From positions 1 to 21,810 of the forward strand of contig CAIQBF010000014.1 in the NCBI GenBank assembly GCA_903869975.1: a stretch of DNA of 21,810 nt, written 5' to 3'. The notes beneath the pieces are model-generated. The model saw only the letters and a program-made list of their open reading frames with translations, was not told the DNA's origin and searched no databases. How positions within the stretch are numbered: the first letter of the stretch is position 1; each line of letters opens with the position of its first letter. A program made the position numbers and the translations under genes. Below, piece by piece: positions 7,118 through 13,047 of this stretch. This DNA comes from an uncultured bacterium (GTDB lineage Bacteria > Patescibacteriota > Minisyncoccia > Phycocordibacterales > UBA9973).

Positions 7118-7148
7118 AAAAGGATCGCCACTAAATGGCGATCCTTTT
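7118..7148. terminator. Bidirectional terminator between the PRTase-like gene and dgkA
   Basis: A perfect 13-bp inverted repeat (AAAAGGATCGCCA / TGGCGATCCTTTT) around a 5-nt loop, with A-runs on one side and T-runs on the other. It lies between two convergent genes and can serve both. Confidence 0.9.
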
Positions 7149-7154
7149 TATATA

Positions 7155-7529
7155 TTAAAAATACGGAACGAAAATGAGAAGATCAATAACCCACGCCGCA
7201 ACGCCAGCAAACAGAACCGCCCCTGCTGCGATATCCTTGGTATCGCGAACCATCGGATGCACTCCTGGATTCGTCAGATCCATATCTATCTCGATAGCAG
7301 AATTAATTGCCTCAGCGACAACGACAACAGCATTCGCTCCAACAAGCACCGCCCATTCAAGCGTAGAAATTTTGAAAAAGAAGCCGAGCGTTACGAGAAC
7401 CACACACGTACAAAAGTGAACCCAAAAATTGGGCGTGACTCGCACAAAGAGCCATATGCCGCGAAGTGCATGTTTGACGCTCGTAGCCCGCTCGACGATG
7501 TATGACTCTTTTTTTTCGAGAGAATTCAT
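7155..7529 (-). CDS. dgkA: Diacylglycerol/undecaprenol kinase, small membrane type
   Basis: Small integral-membrane kinase that phosphorylates diacylglycerol or undecaprenol, feeding lipid recycling and the cell-wall carrier lipid. The family core is clear: HALRGIWLFVRVTPNFWVH, then three membrane helices with VVVAEAINSAIEIDMDL (the conserved E..N.AIE..D motif) and DTKDIAAGAVLFAGVAAWV. At 124 aa it is the usual length. The frame can be extended 9 residues to a TTG, but I take the ATG at 7529. Just upstream is TGCTACACT, an extended -10 whose start would fall on or next to the ATG, so the mRNA may be leaderless. A terminator for the upstream gene separates it from its neighbour. In Gram-positive relatives undecaprenol is the preferred substrate; which one applies here cannot be told from sequence. 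Confidence 0.9.
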   Translation of the reverse strand: MNSLEKKESYIVERATSVKHALRGIWLFVRVTPNFWVHFCTCVVLVTLGFFFKISTLEWAVLVGANAVVVVAEAINSAIEIDMDLTNPGVHPMVRDTKDIAAGAVLFAGVAAWVIDLLIFVPYF

Positions 7530-7560
7530 GCAGGAAGTGTAGCACGCACGAGGCAAAAGA

Positions 7561-7593
7561 AAACCACCGAATGCCTAGAGCATTCGGTGGTTT
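7561..7593 (-). terminator. Terminator of the 91-aa gene
   Basis: A perfect 14-bp inverted repeat (AAACCACCGAATGC / GCATTCGGTGGTTT) with a 5-nt loop and, on the minus strand, TTTTCTTTT after it. It lies 25 nt past the stop of the 91-aa gene. Confidence 0.88.
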
Positions 7594-7617
7594 AAAATTT
7601 TCGCAATACGCACGTAC

Positions 7618-7893
7618 TTATCGCACATAATACCGAGGCGCACCATCCTCCGAAGAAATCGGTTCCAGCGTAAATGGAGAGAGGGTGCTCAAAACCGTTA
7701 AGATATCCGACGGAGCACAATTAAATAAGAGTCCTTCGTCGTGCCCTTCTGGAACAAGAAGAGTTCCGTTACGGAATACAGTGACAAGTGTGCCATGAGT
7801 GGCGCTCGGGTTTCCTTTTTTAGACAGGAGTACTTCGTCACCTTCTTTTAATTTAAGATTTTGCGTACTAAGGTACGTCTGAATTTTTGCCAT
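7618..7893 (-). CDS. Unrecognised 91-aa protein, beta-rich
   Basis: I do not recognise this protein. It is soluble, without signal peptide or membrane segment. Residues 15-52 (LKEGDEVLLSKKGNPSATHG then TLVTVFRNGTLLVPEG) read like a small SH3/KOW-type barrel, since a GDEV turn and alternating hydrophobic strands are present; this is a weak resemblance. The C-terminal half has FNCAPSDILTVLSTLS and then DGAPRYYVR. It is a single-gene unit with its own promoter and terminator, divergent from the attenuated plus-strand unit, and both promoters sit back to back. No Shine-Dalgarno sequence is visible. Confidence 0.7.
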   Translation of the reverse strand: MAKIQTYLSTQNLKLKEGDEVLLSKKGNPSATHGTLVTVFRNGTLLVPEGHDEGLLFNCAPSDILTVLSTLSPFTLEPISSEDGAPRYYVR

Positions 7894-7927
7894 GACTATT
7901 CTTTTTTAGAGTGTAAAAATTACCCGC

Positions 7928-7955
7928 AATCTACCAGATGCTGATGATAAGTCAA
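7928..7955 (-). promoter_or_regulatory. Promoter of the 91-aa gene
   Basis: On the minus strand TTGACT (7950-7955) is followed by a 16-nt spacer and TAGATT (7928-7933). Transcription would start near 7921, about 28 nt before the ATG. Its -35 lies 22 nt from the -35 of the divergent plus-strand promoter. Confidence 0.65.
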
Positions 7956-7977
7956 TTATCCCCAAGTATAGGGTCTA

Positions 7978-8006
7978 TTGACGGCCATTTATTCATCTGA
8001 TATAAC
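7978..8006 (+). promoter_or_regulatory. Promoter of the attenuated leader unit
   Basis: TTGACG (7978-7983), a 17-nt spacer and TATAAC (8001-8006) form a near-consensus promoter. Transcription would start near 8013, which is the A of the leader ORF's ATG. Confidence 0.75.
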
Positions 8007-8012
8007 TACCGA

Positions 8013-8078
8013 ATGACACGTTCCGGGCGCCTTACGATTATTATCGCCTACGCTATTACCTCTTCATTTGAGGGCTGA
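8013..8078 (+). CDS. Candidate 21-aa leader peptide
   Basis: A short ORF beginning at or within a base of the predicted transcription start, so it would be translated from a leaderless mRNA. The peptide reads MTRSGRLTIII, then AYAITSSFEG, stop TGA at 8076-8078. It is rich in Ile (three consecutive codons ATT ATT ATC, then a fourth) and Thr. Its last codons (TCT TCA TTT GAG GGC) contain the left arm of the predicted antiterminator, so the position of a ribosome on this ORF could decide which RNA hairpin forms. This geometry is like amino-acid-dependent attenuators such as the trp, thr and ilv leaders. Coding is not certain: the ORF is too short for codon statistics. Confidence 0.45.
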   Translation: MTRSGRLTIIIAYAITSSFEG

Positions 8079-8143
8079 TTTTTGTTTTTGAACTCCGGAT
8101 CGAAACCAAACACCGCCCCTCAAACTGAGAAGGCGGATTTTTT
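8062..8143 (+). promoter_or_regulatory. Attenuator-like terminator with competing antiterminator
   Basis: The terminator stem pairs CCGCC (8113-8117) with GGCGG (8132-8136), extended by CTC/GAG inside a small internal loop, followed by ATTTTTTC. A competing hairpin pairs TTTGAGGG (8067-8074) perfectly with CCCTCAAA (8117-8124), and CTTC (8062-8065) with GAAG (8129-8132). The two cannot form together because they share 8117-8132. The left antiterminator arm lies in the end of the leader ORF, so a translating ribosome that reaches the stop would favour termination, while one stalled upstream would allow readthrough. An alternative is that the unit simply makes a small RNA of about 130 nt ending at this terminator. 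Confidence 0.55.
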
Positions 8144-8167
8144 CTTTCACATTCAAAAAAACAGATC

Positions 8168-8359
8168 ATGAACAACCAAACTCCAGCAGATACATCTGCA
8201 CCAGACACAAACCAGACAGCCGTAGTTACTAACCCAGAAGGAAGATCAGACGGCAAGAACCCTGCCGCAATCGCGGAAGAGATGAAGCAAGAATACTATG
8301 CCGGTGGCATCGGAGGAAACAACTCCAACGCCCCCATCCCAACAGGGAGAGGCAACTGA
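8168..8359 (+). CDS. Unrecognised 63-aa hydrophilic protein downstream of the attenuator
   Basis: I do not recognise this small protein. It is hydrophilic and probably largely disordered at its start (MNNQTPADTSAPDTNQTA), with one likely helix in the middle (NPAAIAEEMKQEYY) and a Gly/Asn/Pro-rich end (GGIGGNNSN then PIPTGRGN). It has no cysteine, no signal peptide and no membrane segment. A promoter and leader lie upstream and a clear terminator follows 18 nt after the stop, which supports it as a real gene. Expression would require readthrough of the terminator at 8113-8143, because there is no space for another promoter after it. No Shine-Dalgarno sequence precedes the ATG (an A-run does). 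Confidence 0.6.
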   Translation: MNNQTPADTSAPDTNQTAVVTNPEGRSDGKNPAAIAEEMKQEYYAGGIGGNNSNAPIPTGRGN

Positions 8360-8377
8360 TTGTTTAATTACAAAAAG

Positions 8378-8411
8378 AAAAAGCTAGCTTAATTAATTGA
8401 GCTAGCTTTTT
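8378..8411 (+). terminator. Terminator of the 63-aa gene
   Basis: A perfect 12-bp inverted repeat (AAAAAGCTAGCT / AGCTAGCTTTTT) with a 10-nt AT-rich loop, ending in a T-run on the plus strand. Confidence 0.85.
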
Positions 8412-8428
8412 ACTTTGTCCACGCAAAC

Positions 8429-8455
8429 AAAAAAGCGCCCGATGGGCGCTTTTTT
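8429..8455. terminator. Terminator of the tuf-rplB operon
   Basis: A perfect 12-bp inverted repeat (AAAAAAGCGCCC / GGGCGCTTTTTT) around a 3-nt loop, 15 nt past the rplB stop. It ends the minus-strand operon where rpsS would normally follow, and can act on the opposite strand as a back-up for the preceding terminator. Confidence 0.9.
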
Positions 8456-8469
8456 GCATTCGTATCGAA

Positions 8470-9312
8470 TTATTTCTTCTTCTTTCCAACAACGCGTCGG
8501 GAGATGATGAGATGGTTCGAGTATTTCTTCGGTCCGCGAGTCTTGCGGCCTCCAGTGACCTTTCCCCAGAGCGTCTTTGGGCGCTTGGTTCCACGGCCTT
8601 GGCGTCCTTCTCCTCCTCCGTATGGGTGGTCTACGGCGTTCATGGCAGTACCACGAACAGTAGGACGGATACCCTTATGGCGGGAGCGACCTGCCTTACC
8701 GACGTTTACGAGATGGTGTTCATCGTTCGAAACTTCTCCGATCGTTGCCCAGCATTTCTCAGAGACCTTGCGGACTTCTGATGATGGGAGCTTTACGAGC
8801 GTGTAGCCGTTGTCGTTCGCGACTACCTGCGCGAAGTTACCCGCTGAGCGGACAAGCTTTGCACCTCCTTCCGGCTTGAGCTCCACGTTGTACACGAATG
8901 TACCAACAGGGATCTTCGAGAGTGGAAGACGGTTCGGTGTCGAGAGCGTAGCCTCAGCCGAGATGATGAATTCAGCACCTGGACGTACAGACTTAGGCGT
9001 AAGCATATAGCGCTTCTCTCCATCCTTGTAGACAACGAGCGAGATGAACGATGTGCGGAATGGATCGTACTCAACAGAGACGACTTTCGCCGGAATGTTC
9101 TTCTTCTCAAAAGCGAAGTCGATATCGCGGTAGAGTTTCTTGTTACCGCCTCCCTTGTGGCGCACCGTAATGCGTCCGAGGTTGTTGCGGCCCATGTCGC
9201 GCTTGCCACCCGTTGTGAGGGGCTTGTGCGGCTCGGTGTGCGTGATCACGCCGCGGTACGTGACATTCGTCATGTGACGGCGGGATGGTGTTGTCGGTGA
9301 ATATTTTTTCAT
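8470..9312 (-). CDS. rplB: Large-subunit ribosomal protein uL2
   Basis: Binds 23S rRNA near the peptidyl transferase centre and bridges the subunits. Full-length features: GRITVRHKGGGNKKLYRDIDF, VYKDGEKRYMLTPK, then RSAGNFAQVVANDNGYTLVKL and the conserved GTAMNAVDHPYGGGEGR near the C-terminus. The His of VDH (E. coli H229) is kept; the next His of the usual DHPHGGGEGR is Tyr here. Its 280 aa are typical. It is the last gene of the tuf-rpsJ-rplC-rplD-rplW-rplB unit and is followed by a strong terminator instead of rpsS. Confidence 0.97.
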   Translation of the reverse strand: MKKYSPTTPSRRHMTNVTYRGVITHTEPHKPLTTGGKRDMGRNNLGRITVRHKGGGNKKLYRDIDFAFEKKNIPAKVVSVEYDPFRTSFISLVVYKDGEKRYMLTPKSVRPGAEFIISAEATLSTPNRLPLSKIPVGTFVYNVELKPEGGAKLVRSAGNFAQVVANDNGYTLVKLPSSEVRKVSEKCWATIGEVSNDEHHLVNVGKAGRSRHKGIRPTVRGTAMNAVDHPYGGGEGRQGRGTKRPKTLWGKVTGGRKTRGPKKYSNHLIISRRVVGKKKK

Positions 9313-9353
9313 ACAATTACAGATTTAAGTAACGGGGAGCAAGCTCTACCCTA

Positions 9354-9692
9354 TTACAGGACTTCGATCGTATCGCCCTTTTTCAAATAAACGTAGGCCT
9401 TCTTTCCGCCTCCCGTAGTACCCATGCGTCCGCGGCGGCCACGAGGAGTCGTGACTTTCTTGGACATAGTGACTGTACGGATTGCGATTGGAGTAACCTT
9501 GTACATTGCCTTGATAGCTTTCTTGATCTCGCTCTTGTTCGCGTTTGGCGCGACGTTGAACGTGTAGCCGTTTTTCTCAGCAAGGTTTGCAGCTTTTTCC
9601 GTAATGCGAGCGCCGAGAATTACGGAGCTCTTTACGACTGCTTTCTCTTCAGTCTTTTCAGTCTTCTTCGTTGTAAGTTTCTTTGTTGCCAT
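9354..9692 (-). CDS. rplW: Large-subunit ribosomal protein uL23
   Basis: Sits at the tunnel exit and is the docking site for trigger factor and SRP. After a Lys/Thr-rich N-terminal extension of about 22 residues (MATKKLTTKKTEKTEEKAVV) the core reads ARITEKAANLAEKNGYTFNV, with NKSEIKKAIKAMYKV and a basic RGRRGRMGTTGGGKKAYV segment before YLKKGDTIEVL. Its 112 aa compare with about 100. It lies 3 nt after rplD. The exit-site partner uL29 has no gene in this cluster. Confidence 0.95.
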   Translation of the reverse strand: MATKKLTTKKTEKTEEKAVVKSSVILGARITEKAANLAEKNGYTFNVAPNANKSEIKKAIKAMYKVTPIAIRTVTMSKKVTTPRGRRGRMGTTGGGKKAYVYLKKGDTIEVL

Positions 9693-9695
9693 AGA

Positions 9696-10373
9696 TTACT
9701 TCTTGCTTACTGTACAGCGCTTCTCGAGCGTTGCAACACTTGCGTCAGCATCGACGAAGATGACGTACTGGTGGTTGAGAACATCGAAAGTATTGAGGTC
9801 TTTCGCAAGCGAGAGACTTGTCTGTGGAACGTTGCGGAAGCTCTGAGAGAACACCTTGTCTACTGTCGGGATGACAAGCATAGCCTTTGGTGTGCGAGCC
9901 TTTGCAAGCTTCTCGAAGCCCTTGATCTTTGCGAATGCCTGCACCATCGCTGCAGCATCAGCAGTCTTTGGCACCTTGCCGAAAGATACTGAATCAACGA
10001 AGAGCACCTGGCCATCCTTGAACTTAGCGGAGAGTGAAGTTGAGAGAGCCTTTGCAGCCATCTTCTTGTTCACCTTCTGCTTGTAGTTCTTCTCAGCAAG
10101 AGGACCGTGAGTGACTCCTCCGCCTTTCCAGATCGGAGAGCGGGACGAGCCGTGACGAGCGCGGCCAGTTCCTTTCTGCTTCCATGGCTTCTTACCTCCT
10201 CCGCGCACTTCTGCACGGCCTTTGGTATCAGCTGTTCCTGCACGCGTATTTGCACGGATCGCACGAAGTACCTGGTGTACGAGGTCGCCATTCCATTTGA
10301 CTCCGAATACGGACTCTGGAAGTGTGACTTCTCCTTTCTTTTCGCCCTTCTGGTTATAGGTAGGATTTTTCAT
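9696..10373 (-). CDS. rplD: Large-subunit ribosomal protein uL4
   Basis: Its extended loop lines the exit tunnel; in E. coli free L4 also represses the S10 operon. Features include VLRAIRANTRAGTADTKGRAEVRGGGKKPWKQKGTGRARHGSSRSPIWKGGG split over the loop, which is diagnostic. A longer C-terminal part has KVNKKMAAKALSTSLSAKFKDG. Its 225 aa are slightly above E. coli (201). It lies 3 nt from both neighbours rplC and rplW in normal order. Confidence 0.96.
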   Translation of the reverse strand: MKNPTYNQKGEKKGEVTLPESVFGVKWNGDLVHQVLRAIRANTRAGTADTKGRAEVRGGGKKPWKQKGTGRARHGSSRSPIWKGGGVTHGPLAEKNYKQKVNKKMAAKALSTSLSAKFKDGQVLFVDSVSFGKVPKTADAAAMVQAFAKIKGFEKLAKARTPKAMLVIPTVDKVFSQSFRNVPQTSLSLAKDLNTFDVLNHQYVIFVDADASVATLEKRCTVSKK

Positions 10374-10376
10374 ATG

Positions 10377-10994
10377 TTACTTCTGTACGATCTCAAGCAT
10401 TGTGCCGCGGCGACCAGGAACGGCTCCAGCAATAAGGATTGTGTTTGTTTCGAGGTCGACAGCAAGGACCTTGAGGCCGCTTACCGTGATACGCTCGCCG
10501 CCCATGCGTCCTCCCATGCGCATTCCTTTTGGAACGCGGTTACGAAGACCTCCACCGATCGATCCTGGTGCGCGCTCAGAGTGTTTCTGACCGTGCGAAC
10601 GAGGACCTCCTTTGAAGTTGTGGCGCTTGATGACACCCTGGAAACCTTTTGCCTTCGAGATACCGCTGACAGTGACTGTGTCACCAGCTGCGAATGTATC
10701 TACCGAGACAGTGTCCCCCGAATTCATAGCATCTGCTTCCGCGCGAGACATGCGGAATTCGCGAACCTCAGAGAAAAGACCTTTTCCTGCGAAGTGGCCC
10801 ATGAGCGCCTTCGAGATATTCTTTTCTTTCTTGGTACCGAATCCAACCTGTACTGCTGAGTAGCCGTCTTTCTCACCGTTCTTGATCTGCGTGACGACGA
10901 TAGGACCTGCGGTCACGATCGTTGCAGCGTGCATTTTGCCGTCTTCGGCAAAGTACTCGGTCATATTTACTTTTGTGCCTAATATGAATTTCAT
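10377..10994 (-). CDS. rplC: Large-subunit ribosomal protein uL3
   Basis: An early-assembling protein whose long arm reaches the peptidyl transferase centre. Starts MKFILGTKVNMTEYF; the arm has KGFQGVIKRHNFKGGPRSHG then HSERAPGSIGGGLRNRV and GMRMGGRMGGERITV, all typical. In E. coli the arm carries a methylated Gln just after PGSIG; that position is Gly here, so the PrmB-type modification is probably absent. Its 205 aa are normal. A 74-nt gap separates it from rpsJ; only a short GAAC/GTTC dyad is seen there. Confidence 0.96.
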   Translation of the reverse strand: MKFILGTKVNMTEYFAEDGKMHAATIVTAGPIVVTQIKNGEKDGYSAVQVGFGTKKEKNISKALMGHFAGKGLFSEVREFRMSRAEADAMNSGDTVSVDTFAAGDTVTVSGISKAKGFQGVIKRHNFKGGPRSHGQKHSERAPGSIGGGLRNRVPKGMRMGGRMGGERITVSGLKVLAVDLETNTILIAGAVPGRRGTMLEIVQK

Positions 10995-11068
10995 AAATGT
11001 TAGCGGAACAGAACTTGCGCTCGGTTCATAACTGATAATCGTCCTGCGTTTCGGTAATACTGTATTTT

Positions 11069-11422
11069 CTACATCATCTTCACATCCACTTCTACTCCAG
11101 ATGGGAGTGAAAGGTTTGTGAGGGCTTCGATCGTCTTCGCGCCTGGGTTCAAGATGTCGATGACACGCTTGTGTACGCGGATTTCAAACTGTTCGCGAGT
11201 GTTCTTGTAGATGAACGGCGAACGGTTGACCGTGTACTTCTTGATCTCAGTCGGAAGCGGTGTTGGGCCCGAGATGACTGCATCATGACGGAGAGCCGTG
11301 TCCATGATCTGCTTAACCGAATTGTCGAGAACTTTGTTCTCATACGCTCGGACGCGGATACGAAGACGGACTTCGCCACTCGTTGCTGCTGCTGTCTTTT
11401 TGGTTTTTGTAGCTGTAGCCAT
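11069..11422 (-). CDS. rpsJ: Small-subunit ribosomal protein uS10
   Basis: Part of the head of the small subunit; in E. coli it doubles as NusE in antitermination. The core IRVRAYENKVLDNSVKQIMDTALRHDAVISGPTPLPTEIKKYTVNRSP is clear over its parts, ending in VRVIDIL-like HKRVIDILNPGAKTIEAL. A Thr/Lys/Ala-rich extension of about 15 residues precedes the core (117 aa against 103). The frame is open farther upstream but runs through a strong hairpin and lacks homology, so the ATG at 11422 is chosen. It lies 96 nt after tuf across that hairpin. Confidence 0.95.
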   Translation of the reverse strand: MATATKTKKTAAATSGEVRLRIRVRAYENKVLDNSVKQIMDTALRHDAVISGPTPLPTEIKKYTVNRSPFIYKNTREQFEIRVHKRVIDILNPGAKTIEALTNLSLPSGVEVDVKMM

Positions 11423-11444
11423 AATGGGGGTTAAATGTAGTAAT

Positions 11445-11509
11445 CGCTTCTCGGTTGGAGGCGCGAGCGCTTCCCTTTCGGAGAGGCTCGCACCTCGCAT
11501 CGAGAAACG
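11445..11509 (-). promoter_or_regulatory. Long imperfect hairpin between tuf and rpsJ
   Basis: In the 96-nt gap three stacked stems close on one tetraloop: CGTTTCTCG/CGAGAAGCG (outer, one G-U), GAGG/CCTC plus GCGAGC/GCTCGC (middle) and TCC/GGA with a GAAA loop (inner). It ends about 22 nt before the rpsJ start and has no T-run after it, so it is not a terminator. It may be a binding site for a ribosomal protein that regulates the S10 genes, or an RNase III-type processing site that separates tuf mRNA from the ribosomal-protein mRNA. Confidence 0.7.
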
Positions 11510-11518
11510 AGTAACTAA

Positions 11519-12718
11519 TTACGCAATGATCTTCGTTACAACTCCTGCACCGACTGTCTTACCACCTTCGCGGATAGCGAAGCGAGTAGCATCTTCGAGA
11601 GCAACTGGAGTAACGAGCTTGACCTTAAGAGTAACAGTGTCGCCTGGCATAACCATTTCCTTTCCTTCTGGAAGTGTTACATCGCCAGTAACGTCAGTTG
11701 TACGAACGTAGAACTGAGGCTTGTATCCCTTGAAGAATGGAGTGTGGCGTCCGCCTTCTTCCTTCTTCAAGATGTAGACCTCACACTCAAATTCTGAGTG
11801 AGGCTTAACAGTTCCGATCTTCGCAAGAACCTGTCCGCGAGTGATGTCTTCTTTCTTAAGACCGCGAACGAGAATTCCAGCGTTGTCTCCAGCCATACCT
11901 TCTTTGAGGTTCTTGTTGAACATTTCGATACCAGTAACAGTCGTTTTGATTGTGTCGCGGATACCAACAACTTCAACTTCCTCACCAACCTTAACAACTC
12001 CGCGCTCGATACGGCCCGTAACAACGGTTCCGCGTCCTTCGATAGAGAAGATGTCTTCGACTGGCATAAGGAATGGCTTTGTAACATCGCGCTCTGGGAG
12101 CGGGAAGTATGTGTCGAGCGCTGTTGCGAGATCGAGCACTTTCTTCGCCCACTCGTCGTTGTTGTCTGCAGACTCGAGAGCCTTGAGGCCCGAACCGCGG
12201 ATAACAGGACAGCCTGCGCCGTCGAATCCCTGCTTGGTGAGGAGTTCGCGGACTTCTTCTTCAACGAGCTCGATCATGTCAGCGTCGTCAACCATATCGC
12301 ACTTGTTGAGGAACACGACGATTTTTGGCACGCCAACCTGTTTTGCAAGGAGGATGTGCTCACGAGTCTGCGGCATAACACCGTCAGTTGCGGCAACCAC
12401 AATGATAGCGCCGTCCATCTGAGCAGCACCAGTGATCATGTTCTTGATGTAGTCAGCGTGACCTGGAGCATCAATGTGAGCGTAGTGGCGAGTAGGAGTC
12501 TCGTACTCGTTGTGAGAGAGGGCGATCGTGATTCCACGAGCCTTTTCTTCAGGAGCCTTGTCGATATCTCCGACACCCTTGAGCTTTGCACTGTATCCGC
12601 CACCCTGGCGACCGAGAACCGTAAGGATCGCAGCGGTGAGAGTAGTTTTGCCGTGGTCAACGTGACCGATGGTTCCAACGTTGACATGGGGCTTGGAACG
12701 GTTGAATTCTTCTGCCAT
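11519..12718 (-). CDS. tuf: Elongation factor Tu
   Basis: GTPase that delivers aminoacyl-tRNA to the ribosomal A site. The G1 motif GHVDHGKT is at residues 18-25, switch I holds RGITIALSHNEYET, then DAPGHADYIKNMITGAAQMDGAI (G3) and NKCD (G4). Domain 2 has GRGTVVTGRIERG and domain 3 ends with REGGKTVGAGVVTKIIA. Its 399 aa are close to E. coli (394); the RHYAHIDAPGH context is standard. It is the first gene of a minus-strand unit that continues through rpsJ to rplB, the normal str/S10 junction. It has its own promoter about 240 nt upstream and a long structured leader. Confidence 0.98.
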   Translation of the reverse strand: MAEEFNRSKPHVNVGTIGHVDHGKTTLTAAILTVLGRQGGGYSAKLKGVGDIDKAPEEKARGITIALSHNEYETPTRHYAHIDAPGHADYIKNMITGAAQMDGAIIVVAATDGVMPQTREHILLAKQVGVPKIVVFLNKCDMVDDADMIELVEEEVRELLTKQGFDGAGCPVIRGSGLKALESADNNDEWAKKVLDLATALDTYFPLPERDVTKPFLMPVEDIFSIEGRGTVVTGRIERGVVKVGEEVEVVGIRDTIKTTVTGIEMFNKNLKEGMAGDNAGILVRGLKKEDITRGQVLAKIGTVKPHSEFECEVYILKKEEGGRHTPFFKGYKPQFYVRTTDVTGDVTLPEGKEMVMPGDTVTLKVKLVTPVALEDATRFAIREGGKTVGAGVVTKIIA

Positions 12719-12932
12719 ATGAATTATGTAGATTACGAACTAATAATATGGTTATTGGCGAAAGCGGAAGCACCAAGCTTGCCGTTATGACCTAATCATT
12801 TGCGGCCGAAAAACGGCTGAAAACGAAAAAGCCTTGAAACATAAGGGCAAAACTGCCTCTGCCACAGCCACTAACCGTCTGATACTCCCCTTTTGGGCAC
12901 GAAAAAAGCCCTGGGGAGAGCTATCAGGGATG
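12719..12932 (-). promoter_or_regulatory. Structured 5' leader of tuf
   Basis: About 208 nt between the predicted transcription start (near 12926) and the tuf ATG carry no gene. A hairpin at the very 5' end (12879-12927) pairs CTGAT with ATCAG, CTCCCC with GGGGAG and, inside, GGGC with GCCC around a T-rich loop. Weaker elements follow: GGCAGTTTTGCC near 12844-12857, and CAGCCG/CGGC around TTTTT near 12803-12820. None is followed by a T-run that would make it a terminator. Together with 12961-13000 this accounts for the gap between tuf and the small plus-strand gene; I saw no further ORF there. Confidence 0.55.
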
Positions 12933-12960
12933 ATATTAGCAGATTTTAAGCTTGTGTCAA
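12933..12960 (-). promoter_or_regulatory. Promoter of the tuf-rplB operon
   Basis: On the minus strand a perfect TTGACA (12955-12960) is followed by a 16-nt spacer and TAATAT (12933-12938), with TG one base upstream of the -10 (extended -10). Transcription would start near 12926. Confidence 0.8.
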
Positions 12961-13000
12961 TCGTTTACCAGCGGACTTTCCCTCATAAAAGAGGAGTTCA

Positions 13001-13029
13001 TTGACTTCTTGGTCTCAAAATGATGGAAT
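13001..13029 (+). promoter_or_regulatory. Possible promoter of the 97-aa membrane protein gene
   Basis: TTGACT at 13001-13006, a 17-nt spacer and TGGAAT at 13024-13029. The -35 is good and the -10 weak. It lies about 20 nt upstream of the gene's ATG. Confidence 0.45.
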
Positions 13030-13047
13030 AGCCAAAACGTACATGCT

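Noticed and set aside
8013..8143. Interpretation as a known small RNA (6S, SRP RNA or tmRNA)
   Set aside because: None of the characteristic core sequences of those RNAs was seen; an unknown small RNA remains possible and is mentioned in the attenuator entry.
8100..8160. A tRNA T-arm-like sequence (GGATCGAAACC) in the leader region
   Set aside because: The flanking bases do not form a T-stem, and no acceptor or anticodon arm is found.
11798..12790. Long plus-strand open frame opposite tuf (330 aa), and similar frames opposite rpsC, fusA, uL5 and others
   Set aside because: These run on the non-coding strand of confident, highly conserved genes. They have no start context, and their composition follows the codon bias of the gene on the other strand.
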